Part shown: positions 10,541 through 22,723 of the stretch, piece by piece | Layout: every line of letters begins with the position of its first letter | Numbering within the stretch: the first letter of the stretch is position 1 | Notes under the pieces: generated by a model | Database searches by the model: none | The model's input: only the letters and a program-made list of their open reading frames with translations | What the model was told of the DNA's origin: nothing | Position numbers and translations under genes: made by a program | Source: Oidiodendron maius Zn | Taxonomy: Eukaryota; Ascomycota; Leotiomycetes; Myxotrichaceae | Direction: 5' to 3' | Assembly (NCBI GenBank): GCA_000827325.1 | Contig: KN832884.1 | Coordinates: forward strand, 98,953 to 162,952 | Length of the DNA: 64,000 bases

Positions 10541-12485
10541 AATTCAGTGGCTTTCGTCGCTGTTTTATGTACCACAAATGAACCCGAAGAACCTTAATTA
10601 ATTTGTTCGCAGTGTTACGTCGAGAGAACTACCGATAGACAGCCAGTTCTATCGAGAGTAAGAAATTTAAAAACGGGACAAATCAAATATCGAAAAAAGG
10701 GAGTAAATTTTAAATGATCCCAAGAACAAATAATACAGTAGTTTATATCCAAATTAACTGAAACTAGACTGGCTAACGTCTACTCAAATTTGATTCACAA
10801 TTTCACTAGCGTGATCCTCAACCACGGCAACTGATATCTCCCTTCAAGAAACTCCTAGTTCATTTCGTTTCTAGAATTTTCTTTGTTGAGCAATAAACTG
10901 CTCAAGAAACGACAAAGACCTCATCTCAAAATATCTCCTACAGGCACCGATCACACAGTTCGGAGCAGAATTACGAGCTCCCCTTACCATCACATGATGT
11001 CTTAGTCCTGACCGATGTAATGATTCGTTGAGGCAAGAGAAGAAGAAAGGTTTTCGCGGGTTTCCTTCTCATTAATCAATTTTTCAACACTAAACCTCGT
11101 CATCTGTCTAGCCAGGTGCTTTGCTGGTTCTCTTTTCTTTTTTAAACTCATTTTATTGCTTTACGTTTATTGATCTTCAGAAGTGCGATTCGTCCCTGGT
11201 ATTCTTCCGGCTGCCAGGAAATGCCTGTGTACTGCATCTGCCAGGCAGGACATGGTGGGAATCACAAACATCCTCTTGGTGAGCTTGTTATTTGTGTCCC
11301 AGGGCTATGCCACGACCTTGATGGCAGATTGTGTAGCCACAATTAAGCCACTGATTGGCCCATGTTAACAAAAAACAGGTTATGATTATATGCAGCTACT
11401 AACATTGGTGTGGCGAAGAGAAGTAACTCTTCTAGTTGTCTTAAGATCCTCCATGCCCATGAACTCGAAGAGCAGCATGAGTTGGCTTCTGGTGAGGAAA
11501 ACATAGTGCAAGAAGATTATGCTCCAGCGTCTCAACTCTTTCATCAAGGTGATTTAACAGGTGGCACTGCGCTGCCGAAGGCCTCGCTGCCTTCCTCGGA
11601 TCGAGAAAGATCTTCTTGAGAGCTATGAGCTCGCCGGCTTCTTCGTTTCGTGTCCTTTCAATACCTATGCCTATTCCTGCTAGCTCATCGGTCACAAACA
11701 GAACTTTGCGGAGGGAAGGGGTGGAGAAGTGGTGATAGTTGTACAACAGCGAAATTAGTTTGAGAAGGAATTGTCATTACCATAGCATGGGTGCGATCTC
11801 TTCGCATCTCTGACTGCCGGACCGAGCTTGTTAGTCCGGTGTCCATCCCCCATAGCATTTCGGATCAGGTTCCGAATGCAGACTAGTTATCCGAACCAAG
11901 GTGAGGGTGAAGTTTGTAGAAGCTGCTTTGCAAGAGAAGTATTGGGATGTATCTTGTCATCTCGGAGGTACAGTGACGCTGCCTCTAGTGTAATAAGAAC
12001 TACGCATGAATGAAACGCCTAGAGATGAGATGACAAGCGATATAGGGAGCGTTAGCACCCTCTCCAAGTTAAAATGTTACTACAAAAGCTCCCGGTGAAG
12101 AATACGAAGTGCACTCTAGGTGGAGCGAGGGCAAGATTAAGTTAATTTTCGATTCCATGAGTATAGATTCCACGCCAGCAGACTATCTAGTCCCCCTTAG
12201 TGAGATGTTGCGTGGAATTTATATCGAACCGGAATTAAAAGAGTGACTAGAGTTCGTCCTTGAAATCCAGAAATTCAATCCTCTCCGCTCTTTCCACAGA
12301 TTAAACTCCTGTATCATTCCCCCAACCTTGCATCCACCAGCGCAGGCCCTGTGCGACATCCATACCGCGATCTATCCTCCAGTGTATATGACAACATCGA
12401 GTAACAACAAGCAACCAACTACTAGGCTATGACAGAGAAGTTGCATTGATTGAAGCGGCTGGCGTTGGCACGGGACGACGCGGTA

Positions 12486-12609
12486 CTAATGCTAATCCGA
12501 ATATTAATCTCAATATCTCTTGACACTTATAATATGAACTTACCCCGCAGGTAGAGCACCCACAGCTGTTGCAGTCACCATCGTGGGAGCAGCATGAACA
12601 AGGACCCAT
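12486..12609 (-). CDS. Small Cys-rich protein, copper-metallothionein-like
   Basis: The predicted product begins MGPCSCCSHDGDCNSCGCST and continues CG, placing seven cysteines in 22 residues with CxC, CC and CxxC spacing. This matches the size and seven-cysteine content of fungal copper metallothioneins such as that of Neurospora. It has no signal peptide, so it would chelate Cu(I) in the cytosol. A GTAAGT donor follows the glycine codon. With the nearest acceptor (intron 12492-12543, 52 nt) the protein ends after one more residue, a 23-residue product. The next acceptor six bases on would instead give a longer unrelated tail. The P1B metal ATPase 3 kb away supports a metal-detoxification role. 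The family assignment rests on cysteine pattern only. Confidence 0.6.
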
Positions 12610-15600
12610 CTTGATTTGTAGTATGTACTACTGTTTGAACGACTTCTAATTTTATCTCGAGTTATCTGAACGATAGATTTGTTGAGACTGTTGATGTTTG
12701 GCAGAACCTGAAGAGAGGTATTGAGAGAAATTTAGCAGGTATTATAAGTGATCGAGGTCGCTTTTCATACTTGGAAACCCCACATTAGACTGAAAGAGCG
12801 GCCACATGATAGCTTTTGTTATCAGAATACGTAATTCAGAATGATAGGATGTCTCTTAAATATCACACTTGCAGCAGCAGCTCCGTATCTCTCCGCCCAC
12901 CGCCCACCACGTCAGTATCAAATGCAACCACAGCTGTCGGGGGATCGAAGAGGAAGGTGGTGTCTTCAGCCGAGCCAATCTGTTGCAAGTAGAGGTGCAA
13001 TCCGGGAGCGGCTGAGACCAGAACTCCCGTGCAGATGATCTGCCGCACTATTATTGGCGGCACATCATATCAGCACCAGCTCAGAGTATGATGATTCGGA
13101 CAACTCTGGGGAAGAATCCGACACCAAAATGAATAGAGAAAGGCCACCATGGGTCTTGCAACGCTCAATATTAGCCTCTTCGTGGTAAGAGGATGAACGA
13201 CGTTAACATGATCCTCCACATGGCCGAGACGAGAGCCGAGGTATTGTTCTGGGTCATCGATGGGAAGTGGACACTTGAAGAATATTCTGCGTTGCCATTA
13301 TGTTCTCGAAAGATGACAGGGTAGCGTTACAACGAGGCTCGCGATGTTCGACTTGTGTAGAAGGGAATACTTGCGAGGTATGGGATATTGGCTGAGGTTT
13401 AATGCTTCTGCGCTGAGGAGCGCACAGGAACCTTGATGGGCACTCCTTCCCATCAGCGAATAATTCTCGGCGTTGTCACCCGTTCACAGTGTTTTGAAAT
13501 AAATGGTTATTCACGCTAATGGCAACTCAGCATTCATTCTCGTCTCGTTTTCACATAGCTCTTGGAGTTGCAGCTGACCGGGCTGGCTATGGTCCGTAAA
13601 CAGTAAAATCTGCGAGATACGTTCACCGGAGATTAGGGAAAACATATGCCTCCTAATATGGCTCTTACCTATTAGACCATAATAACCTAAGGTTTGCATT
13701 CAAAACAAAATAGGATTTTTTTGACTGATATCTATTAGAACAAATATTAACCTACGGATTTCGGCACAAGTAAGTATAATGGCCTTTTCTGATATTCTCA
13801 AACTCTTGCATAAATCATTGTTTATAGTAGATATTCAAGCTTCTCTTGCAACCCTCGGGAGTTGGTATCCTCTCCTTGTCGAGGTCTGCAGGACCTCAGC
13901 TTTTGTCACATGTAGCTATCTTGCAGGAACGGGAGAGATCTCCGTAACCCCCTTCTTCTTGTGCTGTAGGAGCGAGTACACTCTCCTATCGCAGAGTGAT
14001 ACTCTGGCGCAATTGCGACCAAGGCGCCTTGATGGGTAGGACAGAGACAGTTATCTCTACTCCTTTCTTTAAATCTACCTGCTGGCACGGGAGCTGTTGG
14101 CCTGTCCCGCTCTATGTTATACCTTGGGTGGACACCACCCGAATAGATTTGAGCGAATAGGATAAACCAACCATGCTGTTCGGGTCGGTACTGCTACTTA
14201 TTTAAGTCAAAGAAGATCTAGGGAATTTGAAATGCCTGCCTCTCTTCTCTTCCTCAGTTTTGCTTCTGTCCCCTTTGTCTGTTCGTCCATTCTTCATCCG
14301 CCTGGGATTGTTCCTGGATTCTACATCGACACCCTAGGTGACTAGGACGCTTTCAAATCCTCGTCGTGACCACGTCATTCATATATAGTTATGTGCGGTA
14401 TCAAATCCTACTATGCCCACATAACTATAGACCGTCAATCTCTCGTCGGTAGATAGAAGACACAGACCTGATGACGAGCTTATGGCAAGACTCAGGATCT
14501 TGTATATCTTGTCTCGAATGTCTGCAGGGCATGGCTGGCGGAGGCCTAGGTGGTGCAATTACGGATCTGGCCGGGTCGTCTATGTGGGAGGCAAACGCAA
14601 CGCAACCACAGCCGTCTTTGCGTTGTGCAACTTTGTCGACACGGCTGTTTGCATGGGAGTAGGAATCCGCTCGAGAAGATGCTATGTCGGTCAAATGAAA
14701 TGCACTCACCGTCACAGCGATTGTCTGATGGGCTGGCAGCGAATGCGACTATGGTCCACTTGACCCGGACGAGTTCTCGCAGGCCCGCGATGCGGTCACT
14801 GAGAGCAATATCGCCATTCGCATTAGAGTCGACTCCGGACCCGCACACGTTATTACAAGAAAACTGAAGATCAATATAGTGAAGTGCTCGACAACCTCGG
14901 CTGCTGTTTACTTGCGGACGTGCCTAGAGTAGGCTCGAGATTAAGCTCGGATAACCGCAGGAAATTTAGATAAAACTTGAATTTGGAATCCCATCTTCCA
15001 CTAACATCACACCAGGACGTACAAACTCTACCCGGAACTGCCGTGGAATAGACAATAAATATGAACGTTCCCCTATATGACTGCTCTGCTTTGGCCACAA
15101 CAGCTCCTGGGGCCGATACTCTATACAGACAGAGCAGTAGGTTCCGAGTATCTCTACTACTATGCAACCTAGAGTAATATTACTGGTCCGGGACACATTA
15201 CTGGCTTGCTAGTCGGCCCACCTAACAATCTCGTGGCGCTACATTGGGTAGTATATGGTCTTGTCATCTACTACCACCGTATAAATCCGCTTGGGGGAGC
15301 GGGGGAGAGGGGTTTCAATAGCATATGCAGGAAATCGATAGCCGGTATATTAAGACGATTCTGGCCCGGCCCACTGAACTTAAAGATGGCCTGCTTACTG
15401 AACGTTAATCCCGGAGGGAAAAGCCGGTAAGCTGCTATCGGGACTCCACCGCAATGTTCTTGGGTATAGCGCATACTCAGGGGATACTAATCTGTGCATG
15501 CGTTGGATTTTTCGCATACTTTGTTTCCGACTGTATCTCGATCATGAGGCCACGGAAGTCTGGGATACGGAGAGGAACGGCGACATATTTCCATTGTGCT

Positions 15601-15781
15601 TCGAGCCATGCTAAAGCCTCAGAATATATTTGCAAGGCACTGTATCGGTGAACCTCCAGCTGTGTTGCGTTATCCTCTCATAAATATCTCAGCTCGACAA
15701 CGATTGATGACGCCTGCGATATCTAGCAGTTCAAGCCAGCGTGATTTACACCAGTCCATTCCGTCCATCGAAGCCAAGAAA
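12610..15781. other. Gene-poor stretch between metallothionein-like gene and metal ATPase
   Basis: Many short frames exist on both strands but none is recognised. On the minus strand near 14560-14880, two segments could be joined by a GTGAGT...CAG intron to give a small Cys-containing product (NNVCGSGVDSNANGD...). This is too weak to call. ACCTTGATGG-like motifs occur at 13430-13440 and 14026-14036. Confidence 0.3.
13430..13440 (+). promoter_or_regulatory. ZRE-like motif ACCTTGATGGG
   Basis: It resembles the zinc-response element bound by Zap1-type regulators (ACCTTNAAGGT), with mismatches at the end. A related copy, GCCTTGATGGG, is at 14026-14036. Function is inferred from recurrence near metal genes only. 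Confidence 0.25.
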
Positions 15782-18651
15782 ATGAGTGACCATCCTGAGA
15801 AGAGGTGCTGCCATAGAGATCCTTGTGACTCGGTTGTGGAGACGGTAGCTAAATTAGCTGTTTCCACCACGGACTACCATTCTAATGGGAGCTATAGCAG
15901 CGAGAGGAGTCTTGATAATGGAACCTCAGAAGCCATTGGATCCACAACGGATGATTGGCACAAGGAAAGCTGCAGCAACAGCCCTCTCAAGCCTTCCTCT
16001 GCGGCTTCTTTGGCCTCTTCTCCTAAGATTGATGATTGTTCTAGAGCGGGCTGCTGTGGCGGAAAGCCTTTGGTGCCTGCCACCGAATCCGGGGTGGCCC
16101 AGGGAGACAATTTCTCTGGCAAGGCCTGTTGCATGAAGCAGCCGTCGGCCAGCTCCTTGTCGTCCAAGAGCTATACAGAAACACTGGTAGCACGAGTCAC
16201 CGGAACCAACGATATTGACATAGAGAAGAGTCCGTTCCAAGCCGAGCATGTTGTCTTGAGTGTTAGAGGCATGGACTGCACTGGTTGCGAGAAGAAGCTC
16301 TCTAGATCGCTCGCCTCTTTTCTGGCAATTTCGAACGTCAAGACTAGTCTTGTTCTATCCCAAGCCGAGTTTGACCTCAGCGGATCACACATAGGTGATT
16401 ACGCTAATATCATCAAGACCATCGAGAAGATGACAGGGTTCACCTGCACCAAGATGATACAGTCCGGACAGGAGCTGGACATGACCGTGAGAGGCAACGT
16501 GCAGGACTTTGCTCTCGAAAAAACTTCCCGCTCGGGGTTACCGATCTCACTATACTCGACAAGGGAACTATTCGCGTCAACTACGATCCTAAGATCATTG
16601 GGGCCAGAGAGTTGGTAACTGATCCATTCTTTCGATCGGCAGAACTTGCCCCTGCGATTCGTCCGCAGATGGCTTCGGGCAGAGCTCACGTCCGCATGAT
16701 GCTCGTCCGGATGGCCATGTCTGCTCTGTTGACTATACCTGTCCTTATCTTAGCCTGGGCTACACTCCCTGCGCATAGAATACTCTATGGGGCAATTTCG
16801 CTGGCGCTTGCCACGATTGTCCAGATTGCCATTGCTGGGCCCCTCTATACGGGCGCTCTCAAGGCTCTTATCTTCTCGCGCGTTGTGGAGATGGATCTAC
16901 TTATTGTCCTGAGCACCGGCACCGCATATCTCTACTCGGTCATTGCGTACGCCTATCTTGTGGTGGGAAAGCCTTTATGGACCGGAGAATTCTTCGAAAC
17001 GAGCACATTGCTAGTTACCCTCATCATGGTTGGCCGCGCAGTCAGCGCTCTGGCACGGCAGGGGTCCGTGGAGTCGATCTTCATCGAGTCAATGCAGCAG
17101 CCCACGGCGCTCCTCATCGATCCCGAAAGCCACCAAGAACAAGAGATCGATGCACGTCTGCTTCAATATGAAGATATGTTCAAAGTTTTGCCGGATTCGT
17201 CTATTGTCACCGATGGCGTGGTAATGTCCGGGTCAACCGAGGTTGACGAGTCTATGATAACGGGCGAGGCTACGCTGGTTGAGAAAAGGCCTGGGTCATC
17301 TGTGATTGCCGGTTCGATCAATCATTCCGGAATGCTCACCGTTCGACTCACTCGTCTACCCGGCGAAAACACCATCGTGGCCATGGAGAGCATGGTCGAT
17401 GAGGCCATATCATCTAAGCCAAGGGTTCAGGAAATTGTCGATCGTGTTGCCAGCTACTTTGTGCCTCTCATATTCACCATAGCCGTAATGATATTCGTAG
17501 TTTGGGTTGCGATTGGAACCGCTGTACGGCACCAGAGCGCGACGACTGCCTGCGTTGCTGCCATGATATACGCCATCTCTGCACTTGTAGTCTCCTGCCC
17601 CTGTGCAATTGGCCTGGCGGTCCCACTGGTGGTTGCCATCGCAGGAGGCGTCGCAGCAAAGCACGGCATCGTCTTCAAGTCTGCAGAGACGATCGAGATT
17701 GCGCGAAATGTGTCGCATGTTATTTTTGATAAGACCGGCACTCTTACGCAGGGAAAACTATCCGTCGTGGCTCGAGAGTACCCGAGGGGAGGGGCTGATT
17801 CGCTGGCTCCGATGCTTCTAGGATTGACGACAAATAGCAAGCATCCTGTGTCTGCCGCTGTCGCTACTCACATAAAGGCTTTGGGATTTCGACCCGTGGA
17901 GGTCGAGAATGTTGCGTCTGTGGCGGGTAGTGGCACTGAAGCAGCATGGAACGGAAGTATTATTCGTGCTGGTAATCCCTACTGGCTAGGCTTTGAAGAC
18001 TTACCAGTTGCCCGCAAGTTTCTATCACTTGGGCTGACCATGTTTTGTGTCTCTGTGGACGGAGAATTTGTCGCAGCGTTCGGACTTCAAGATTCTCTCC
18101 GTCCCGATACCATCCAGACTGTCCACGAGCTTAAGAAGCGATCGATTCAACTCTCAATCGTCAGCGGGGACAACGAAGAGGCCGTTAAGTCCGTTGCTGG
18201 ACTGCTCGACATTCCAGAGAGCCATCTCCGCTTTAGATGCAGCCCAGCCGATAAGCAAGCCTATGTTCGGGAAATGCTGGTCCCGGAGAAGAGCGTCGTC
18301 ATGTTCTGTGGAGATGGCACCAATGACGCTGTGGCTCTCTCTCAAGCCAATATCGGCATGCACATGAGCGAAGGCACAGACATTGCTCGAAGTGCAGCCG
18401 ACGCTGTTCTCGTGCGCCCTTCCCTGAGCGGGATTCTCTCCTTGATGGACCTTTCGAAAGCGTTCTATCGACACGTAATCTTGAATTTTGTATGGGCATT
18501 TGCTTACAACGTCAGTGCAATCTTACTAGCGGCTGGGGCGTTTCCTCACGCTCAGATTCCGCTGCAGTACGCGGGATTGGGGGAAATCGTCAGCGTACTG
18601 CCAGTTATTGCAATTGCCATGCAGTTGAAATGGACGCATCTCAGCCGGTAA
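15782..18651 (+). pseudogene. P1B-type heavy-metal (Cu/Cd) ATPase with one-base frameshift
   Basis: This is a CPx-type transport ATPase of the fungal CrpA/PcaA/Pca1 kind, expected to export Cu(I) or Cd from the cytosol. The start ATG at 15782 opens a Cys-rich N-terminus (KRCCHRDPC, CSRAGCCGGK, KACCMKQ) and one HMA domain (RGMDCTGCEKKL). At 16518-16523 a run of six A breaks the frame, and the upstream frame stops at 16618. The downstream frame, entered by adding one A, reads NFPLGVTDLTILDKG and then contains the membrane domain. It also carries the TGE loop (MITGEATLVEK), the ion-binding SCPCAIG, the phosphorylation site DKTGTLT, the HP motif (NSKHPVSAA), and GDGTND. With one base restored the coding length is divisible by three and gives 956 residues. 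Everything else is intact, so the defect is either a very recent mutation or a homopolymer sequencing error. No intron is seen. Confidence 0.9.
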
Positions 18652-18893
18652 ACAGGAAGAAGGCGAGAGTCGCGTTTCGAGGGCACGGTGCACAATAGAG
18701 CTAGATTTTAAGATAAGTTATATCAGAGGATGCGGAGATATGAATGGAGATACGTACGCAAATTATTGCGGGGGCAAAAAAGTCCCAATGAACCTACGGT
18801 CGCAGGATGTTATGTTCATGATGGAAATATTACAACAAATTCTTGAGTGGGGTGTTGTGTCTTATGCATGTCATCTCGTATCAAGAACAGAGC

Positions 18894-18903
18894 CCATCAA
18901 GGT
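18894..18903 (-). promoter_or_regulatory. ZRE-like motif, copy of a 14 bp direct repeat
   Basis: CCATCAAGGTGCTC occurs here and identically at 19304-19317. The reverse complement begins ACCTTGATGG. This copy lies about 550 bp upstream of the FAD oxidoreductase start. The regulatory role is inferred. Confidence 0.3.
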
Positions 18904-19303
18904 GCTCCAAAAATGAGCTGTAGTTCCTACTTGTGCCAAGACTTTTAACAGTTTCTACTCTAGCATGCAATTTGGCCAATAAGAACCATATTTCCATCAG
19001 AAATATGCCCACTTAAGTTGATCGTTTTATGAATTTGGAATATAAACCAATAACGACGAGGCACGAAATGCGTCTGGAGCCACTCTGTAAATAAAAGCTG
19101 CCCAGCATACAGGAGCCAGTGTAGAGATAAAAGGTAGGCTCGAAGATGCACCAACAAACTATAACCAACGCGGAGAAAAGCAGATGTTACGTGCTATTAT
19201 CCACACGGTGGATATATCTAGAGATGGCCTGAATCTTCCAGCAGCTAATAGTGATGGTCATCAAGGGCATGATGATAGGGCTAGCATCAATTCCTCCTCA
19301 TGT

Positions 19304-19313
19304 CCATCAAGGT
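19304..19313 (-). promoter_or_regulatory. ZRE-like motif upstream of FAD oxidoreductase
   Basis: This is the second copy of CCATCAAGGTGCTC, about 140 bp upstream of the FAD oxidoreductase start at 19451, a typical promoter distance in fungi. No binding evidence is available. Confidence 0.3.
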
Positions 19314-19450
19314 GCTCGATTATCAAACCCCTTTGTTTACGCCTTATCCCTCTTCCATTAGTATACTTCATAAATACCAAAAGGTCGTTCAAACAATTGA
19401 TGTTGCCCATCACTGCTACTTGGTAGACTCGGAATTCAATCCACACACTC

Positions 19451-21187
19451 ATGTCGACTTCAGAGGACCAATCCATCAACCAGGTACACGATGTCATCAT
19501 CATTGGTGCAGGCCCTTGTGGCCTCGCCATTGCAGCGCGGCTTCGTGAGACAACCCCATCAGCTCTCTTCACAGATGCCGAGCACCAGCGATACCATTGG
19601 ATCCAGAAGCATAAACGCCGCACTAGAATGGTGCCAACCAAAGGAAGAGCTACCAACAAGGTACTAGACGATCATGGGGAACGTAACAACAGACCTTCGA
19701 CCCTGGGAAACTGTGAGGGGACACAATACTCAATAGTGGTTCTTGATTCCTTCTCGGATTCCTGGATGGCAAAGTGGAAGGCGTTATTTCGTGCACTTGA
19801 GATCAGGAATCTCCGCAGTCCGTTGTTCTTCCATCCTGATCCTGCGGACCGTGATGGGTTGAAGGGGTGGGCCAATTCGCAGGGTAGAGAGAGGGAAATG
19901 GTTGAATTGAAGGGTGTCGTTAGCAAGGAGTTAAGTAAACACCGGGTGAAGAGTGAGCGCAAGAAAAGAGTTATGCAGGGACCAAGGTAGGTGGGATCCC
20001 TGAGGTAGAAGAATCCAGAGTCTGTACACTAAATGCGCCTTTTTAGGGGGAAATCCATTGACGAACGCGACAAGCAGGACTATTTCACACCATCCACGGG
20101 CCTTTTTAACGACTTTTGCCTTAATTGCACCGAACCGAACAAACTGAACGGTTTGATCCTCCATGCCCATGCATCTGCAATCCACTTCAACAAGGAGGAC
20201 TCCAATGGTGAGATGGGTGGGTTGTTTACGGTTGAAACATCCTCCGGTAATCAGCATGCTCGTTCAATTGTGCTGGCAGTTGGGACCGGAATCCCGACTG
20301 GCATATCCAGCAAGGAAGAAGAATCCATTGGGTCTTGCCACAGTTCTGACCTACTCAAACAGAATGCACTCGCTCCTCAAGTGCAACAAAAGATCAATGC
20401 TAAGGCCGATACAGCCGTCATTGTGATTGGTGGAGGCTTTACAAGTGCACAGATCGTGGACTTGTGTATTTGTGAAGGCGTTAGCCGAGTGTGGCATATC
20501 ATGCGGGGCCACTTTAAGGTGAAGCACTTTGACCTTGATTTGTCGTGGGTAGCTAAGTACAAGAATGTCAACATGTCCGCATTTTGGATGGCGGGCACTG
20601 ACGAAGAGCGACTGGAAATGCTACAGACAGCTCGAAACGGTGGCTCCATCAACCCCTCGTACAAGGCCATTCTCTATGCTCACGAGCGGAGGGGCAGGCT
20701 TCGAAGGTATACGCAAACTCGAGTCATAACTAAAGATTGGGATGCGAAGTCGAAGACATGGAAAGTGATGACTGAGCCACCGATTCCCAACCTACCGGCG
20801 ATCGACTACATATACTTTGCGACAGGAACAAGCGCAGATGTCCACAATATGCCTCTCTTAGAACCATCGCTTAAGAGATATCCTATTCCAACAATTTCTG
20901 GTCTGCCTTGCCAGACGGACGATATGCAGTGGTCCAGTGAAGTCCCACTGTTTGCAACCGGAAGGCTCGCTGAGCTTCGACTGGGCCCAGGAGCAGCGAA
21001 CCTCGAAGGGGCGCGGGTTAGTGCCGAGCGAATTACCTGGAGACTACAAGAAAGATTAGGGCAGAGAGTGGCTGATAAAGATGATGCGACTAGATATTGT
21101 TCAGCTGAGAGGTTAAACGACTTGCAGGAGCGATCTAACAGCGAATGGATACACTTGAACATGTATAATGCTCTCTACGAAGTTTGA
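19451..21187 (+). CDS. FAD-dependent oxidoreductase / N-hydroxylase-like monooxygenase
   Basis: Two exons joined by a 60 nt intron (19987-20046, GTAGGT...TTTTAG) encode 558 residues. The N-terminus carries a dinucleotide-binding motif (VIIIGAGPCGLAIAARL). The middle carries a second Rossmann motif (AVIVIGGGFTSAQ), and later comes an ATG-type segment (IYFATGTSADVHN). This arrangement of FAD site, NAD(P)H site and ATG motif resembles flavin monooxygenase-like and ornithine/lysine N-hydroxylase-like fungal proteins. The substrate is not deducible. The gene lies between a metal ATPase and a ZIP transporter and has ZRE-like motifs on both sides, so a link to metal homeostasis is possible but unproven. 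The frame is open and splicing keeps phase, so it appears functional. Confidence 0.75.
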
Positions 21188-21347
21188 GGCGCATTTTGCA
21201 ATAGGAAGTTAACTCCTTTATTATATTTGCCCACTCTTCCGATGGTCCTTTGGTGTTACTATTGACGACCAGAGATGGCGTGAAATAGGAGCTTATCCAC
21301 CAGGAGACCTGTGATATTAAATTGTGGATCAGATGGCACGAGGCTAT

Positions 21348-21358
21348 ACCTTGATGGT
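21348..21358 (+). promoter_or_regulatory. ZRE-like motif ACCTTGATGGT
   Basis: It differs from the Zap1 consensus ACCTTNAAGGT at one position. It is located 160 bp downstream of the FAD oxidoreductase stop and about 1.4 kb upstream of the ZIP gene. Confidence 0.3.
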
Positions 21359-22517
21359 CCGAAACGGATCTTTCAGGGTATCTTCAATTCCAAGTATTAG
21401 CCGCCTGCTGTAAATACCCAATCCCTACATGCTTGTGGATTTCACTTCTAATAATCTCTTGCGTGATTCCTTGCATAGCCATCATGACGGAGCAGGCTTC
21501 ATGTCAGGCTACACTGGGTAAGATCAATCGAGAATTTTTAGGTCAGCACGGTTTCCAATTCCCCTAGGTCTACCTTCCGCCTCTAGCTACTCGATCCTGA
21601 TAAAGATCCTGTAAATAATTGTGCCCATGCTGATGATCTCAAACAGGACTAGATCAAAGAGCTGGGAGAACAAATAATACAGAGTATCCAAACCAACGTT
21701 CCTATGGCTCAGCATCCGAAAACCTTCAAATGAAGTTTACCAGCCAAGATGCTTTACTACGCATGTGGTAATGGTGTTGCATGAAGAGCACGAGAACCTC
21801 GATCTTAAACAAACACACAACAGTCAGTAGATGCAAGAGGTTTTACTAGAGAAGCTGCGCTAACAAGACAGGCAGGGCATCATACATTGAGGTTGTTAGA
21901 ACTAGATGCAGGAGTAAACACGGAAGACTTCTCCAACTTCCATTATTTTATTATTGCTGCCCCGGGGGGGAGAGTAACCTGCCACACTGATGTTCCAAGA
22001 GACCAGTCCGACACTGTACACCAGATTCCAAGTTGCACCTCCTCAGCGTTCTGGGTGCTGACAGGACAACCGATAAGCCAGTTCGTTCCAGCAGTTGGAG
22101 AAGCTGCAACGGATCTAGTTACCATACGCTGCATAGTTAGTGATTCCAAGCAGTAAAATTAGTTTATAAACACTAATCTACAACACCTATAGCCTGGAGT
22201 AATCGCTGAGGTCCACACTTACCACTTGCTTAGCATCACTCAGCCCACAAATGGCATCATTGGCTTATCCTCTTCGGCCAAAACCATACACGTGGTGACC
22301 ACTATATACCGCATAGCGGGATTGGCTTACAGTAGGTGGACAAAAAGCTTGAATCCCACCCAAATTTAGACCATCGCGTGATTGGCCAGAATCCACTTTA
22401 TCACTATATAACTGGTTCGCTTCATTGGCTACTCGAGTGGTGGTGTACTCGAACATTCGTCCCGTGTATGTCTAGTGGAGTTTGTAGAAAGGGGGAGGGA
22501 TATTTATGTCGAGTCCT

Positions 22518-22529
22518 ACCCATCAAGGT
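22518..22529 (-). promoter_or_regulatory. ZRE-like motif in the ZIP promoter
   Basis: ACCCATCAAGGT lies about 200 bp upstream of the ZIP start codon. Its reverse strand reads ACCTTGATGGGT. Zinc uptake transporters are the classic targets of Zap1/ZafA-type regulators, which makes this copy the most likely to be functional. Confidence 0.4.
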
Positions 22530-22723
22530 GTCGTGGCTGCAGTTCGAATCCCAGGGCAATCATCCCCCCTCCGATATGGAAAGCGTGTTCGCTCCAGCTG
22601 CTTGCAATCCCCAAGTTTCTCTTCTTTACGCGCGCCCTTCCAAAAACATACGCTGAAGCCTAGTCTCCTCGTCCCGCCCCAACTTCACACGAGCAGGCTG
22701 TCGTTGTTTTCCCTGGGTTGAGT

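Larger units (their letters stand above)
21188..22717. other. Intergenic between FAD oxidoreductase and ZIP transporter
   Basis: No gene is supported. Opposing open frames at 21887-22156 (+) and 21943-22149 (-) are both equally plausible or implausible. A motif ACCTTGATGGT, the closest match to a zinc-response element in the window, is at 21348-21358. Confidence 0.35.

Noticed and set aside
14546-14880. Small Cys-containing secreted protein (possibly effector-like) on the minus strand
   Set aside because: Two exons can be joined in frame but the start, signal peptide and conserved pattern are missing. Overlapping frames are equally open.
16518-16525. Classical X-XXY-YYZ programmed -1 frameshift in the metal ATPase
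   Set aside because: In the zero frame the codons are GAA AAA ACT, so the A-site tRNA would re-pair poorly with AAC. It does not fit the classical heptamer phase, and deletion or sequencing error is simpler.
21887-22156. Open frames on both strands with paired cysteines
   Set aside because: Neither strand shows a signal peptide, intron or known motif. Most likely shadow frames.
22540-22562. B-box-like AGTTCGAATCCCAG as a tRNA gene
   Set aside because: No A box, acceptor stem or anticodon arm can be folded around it.
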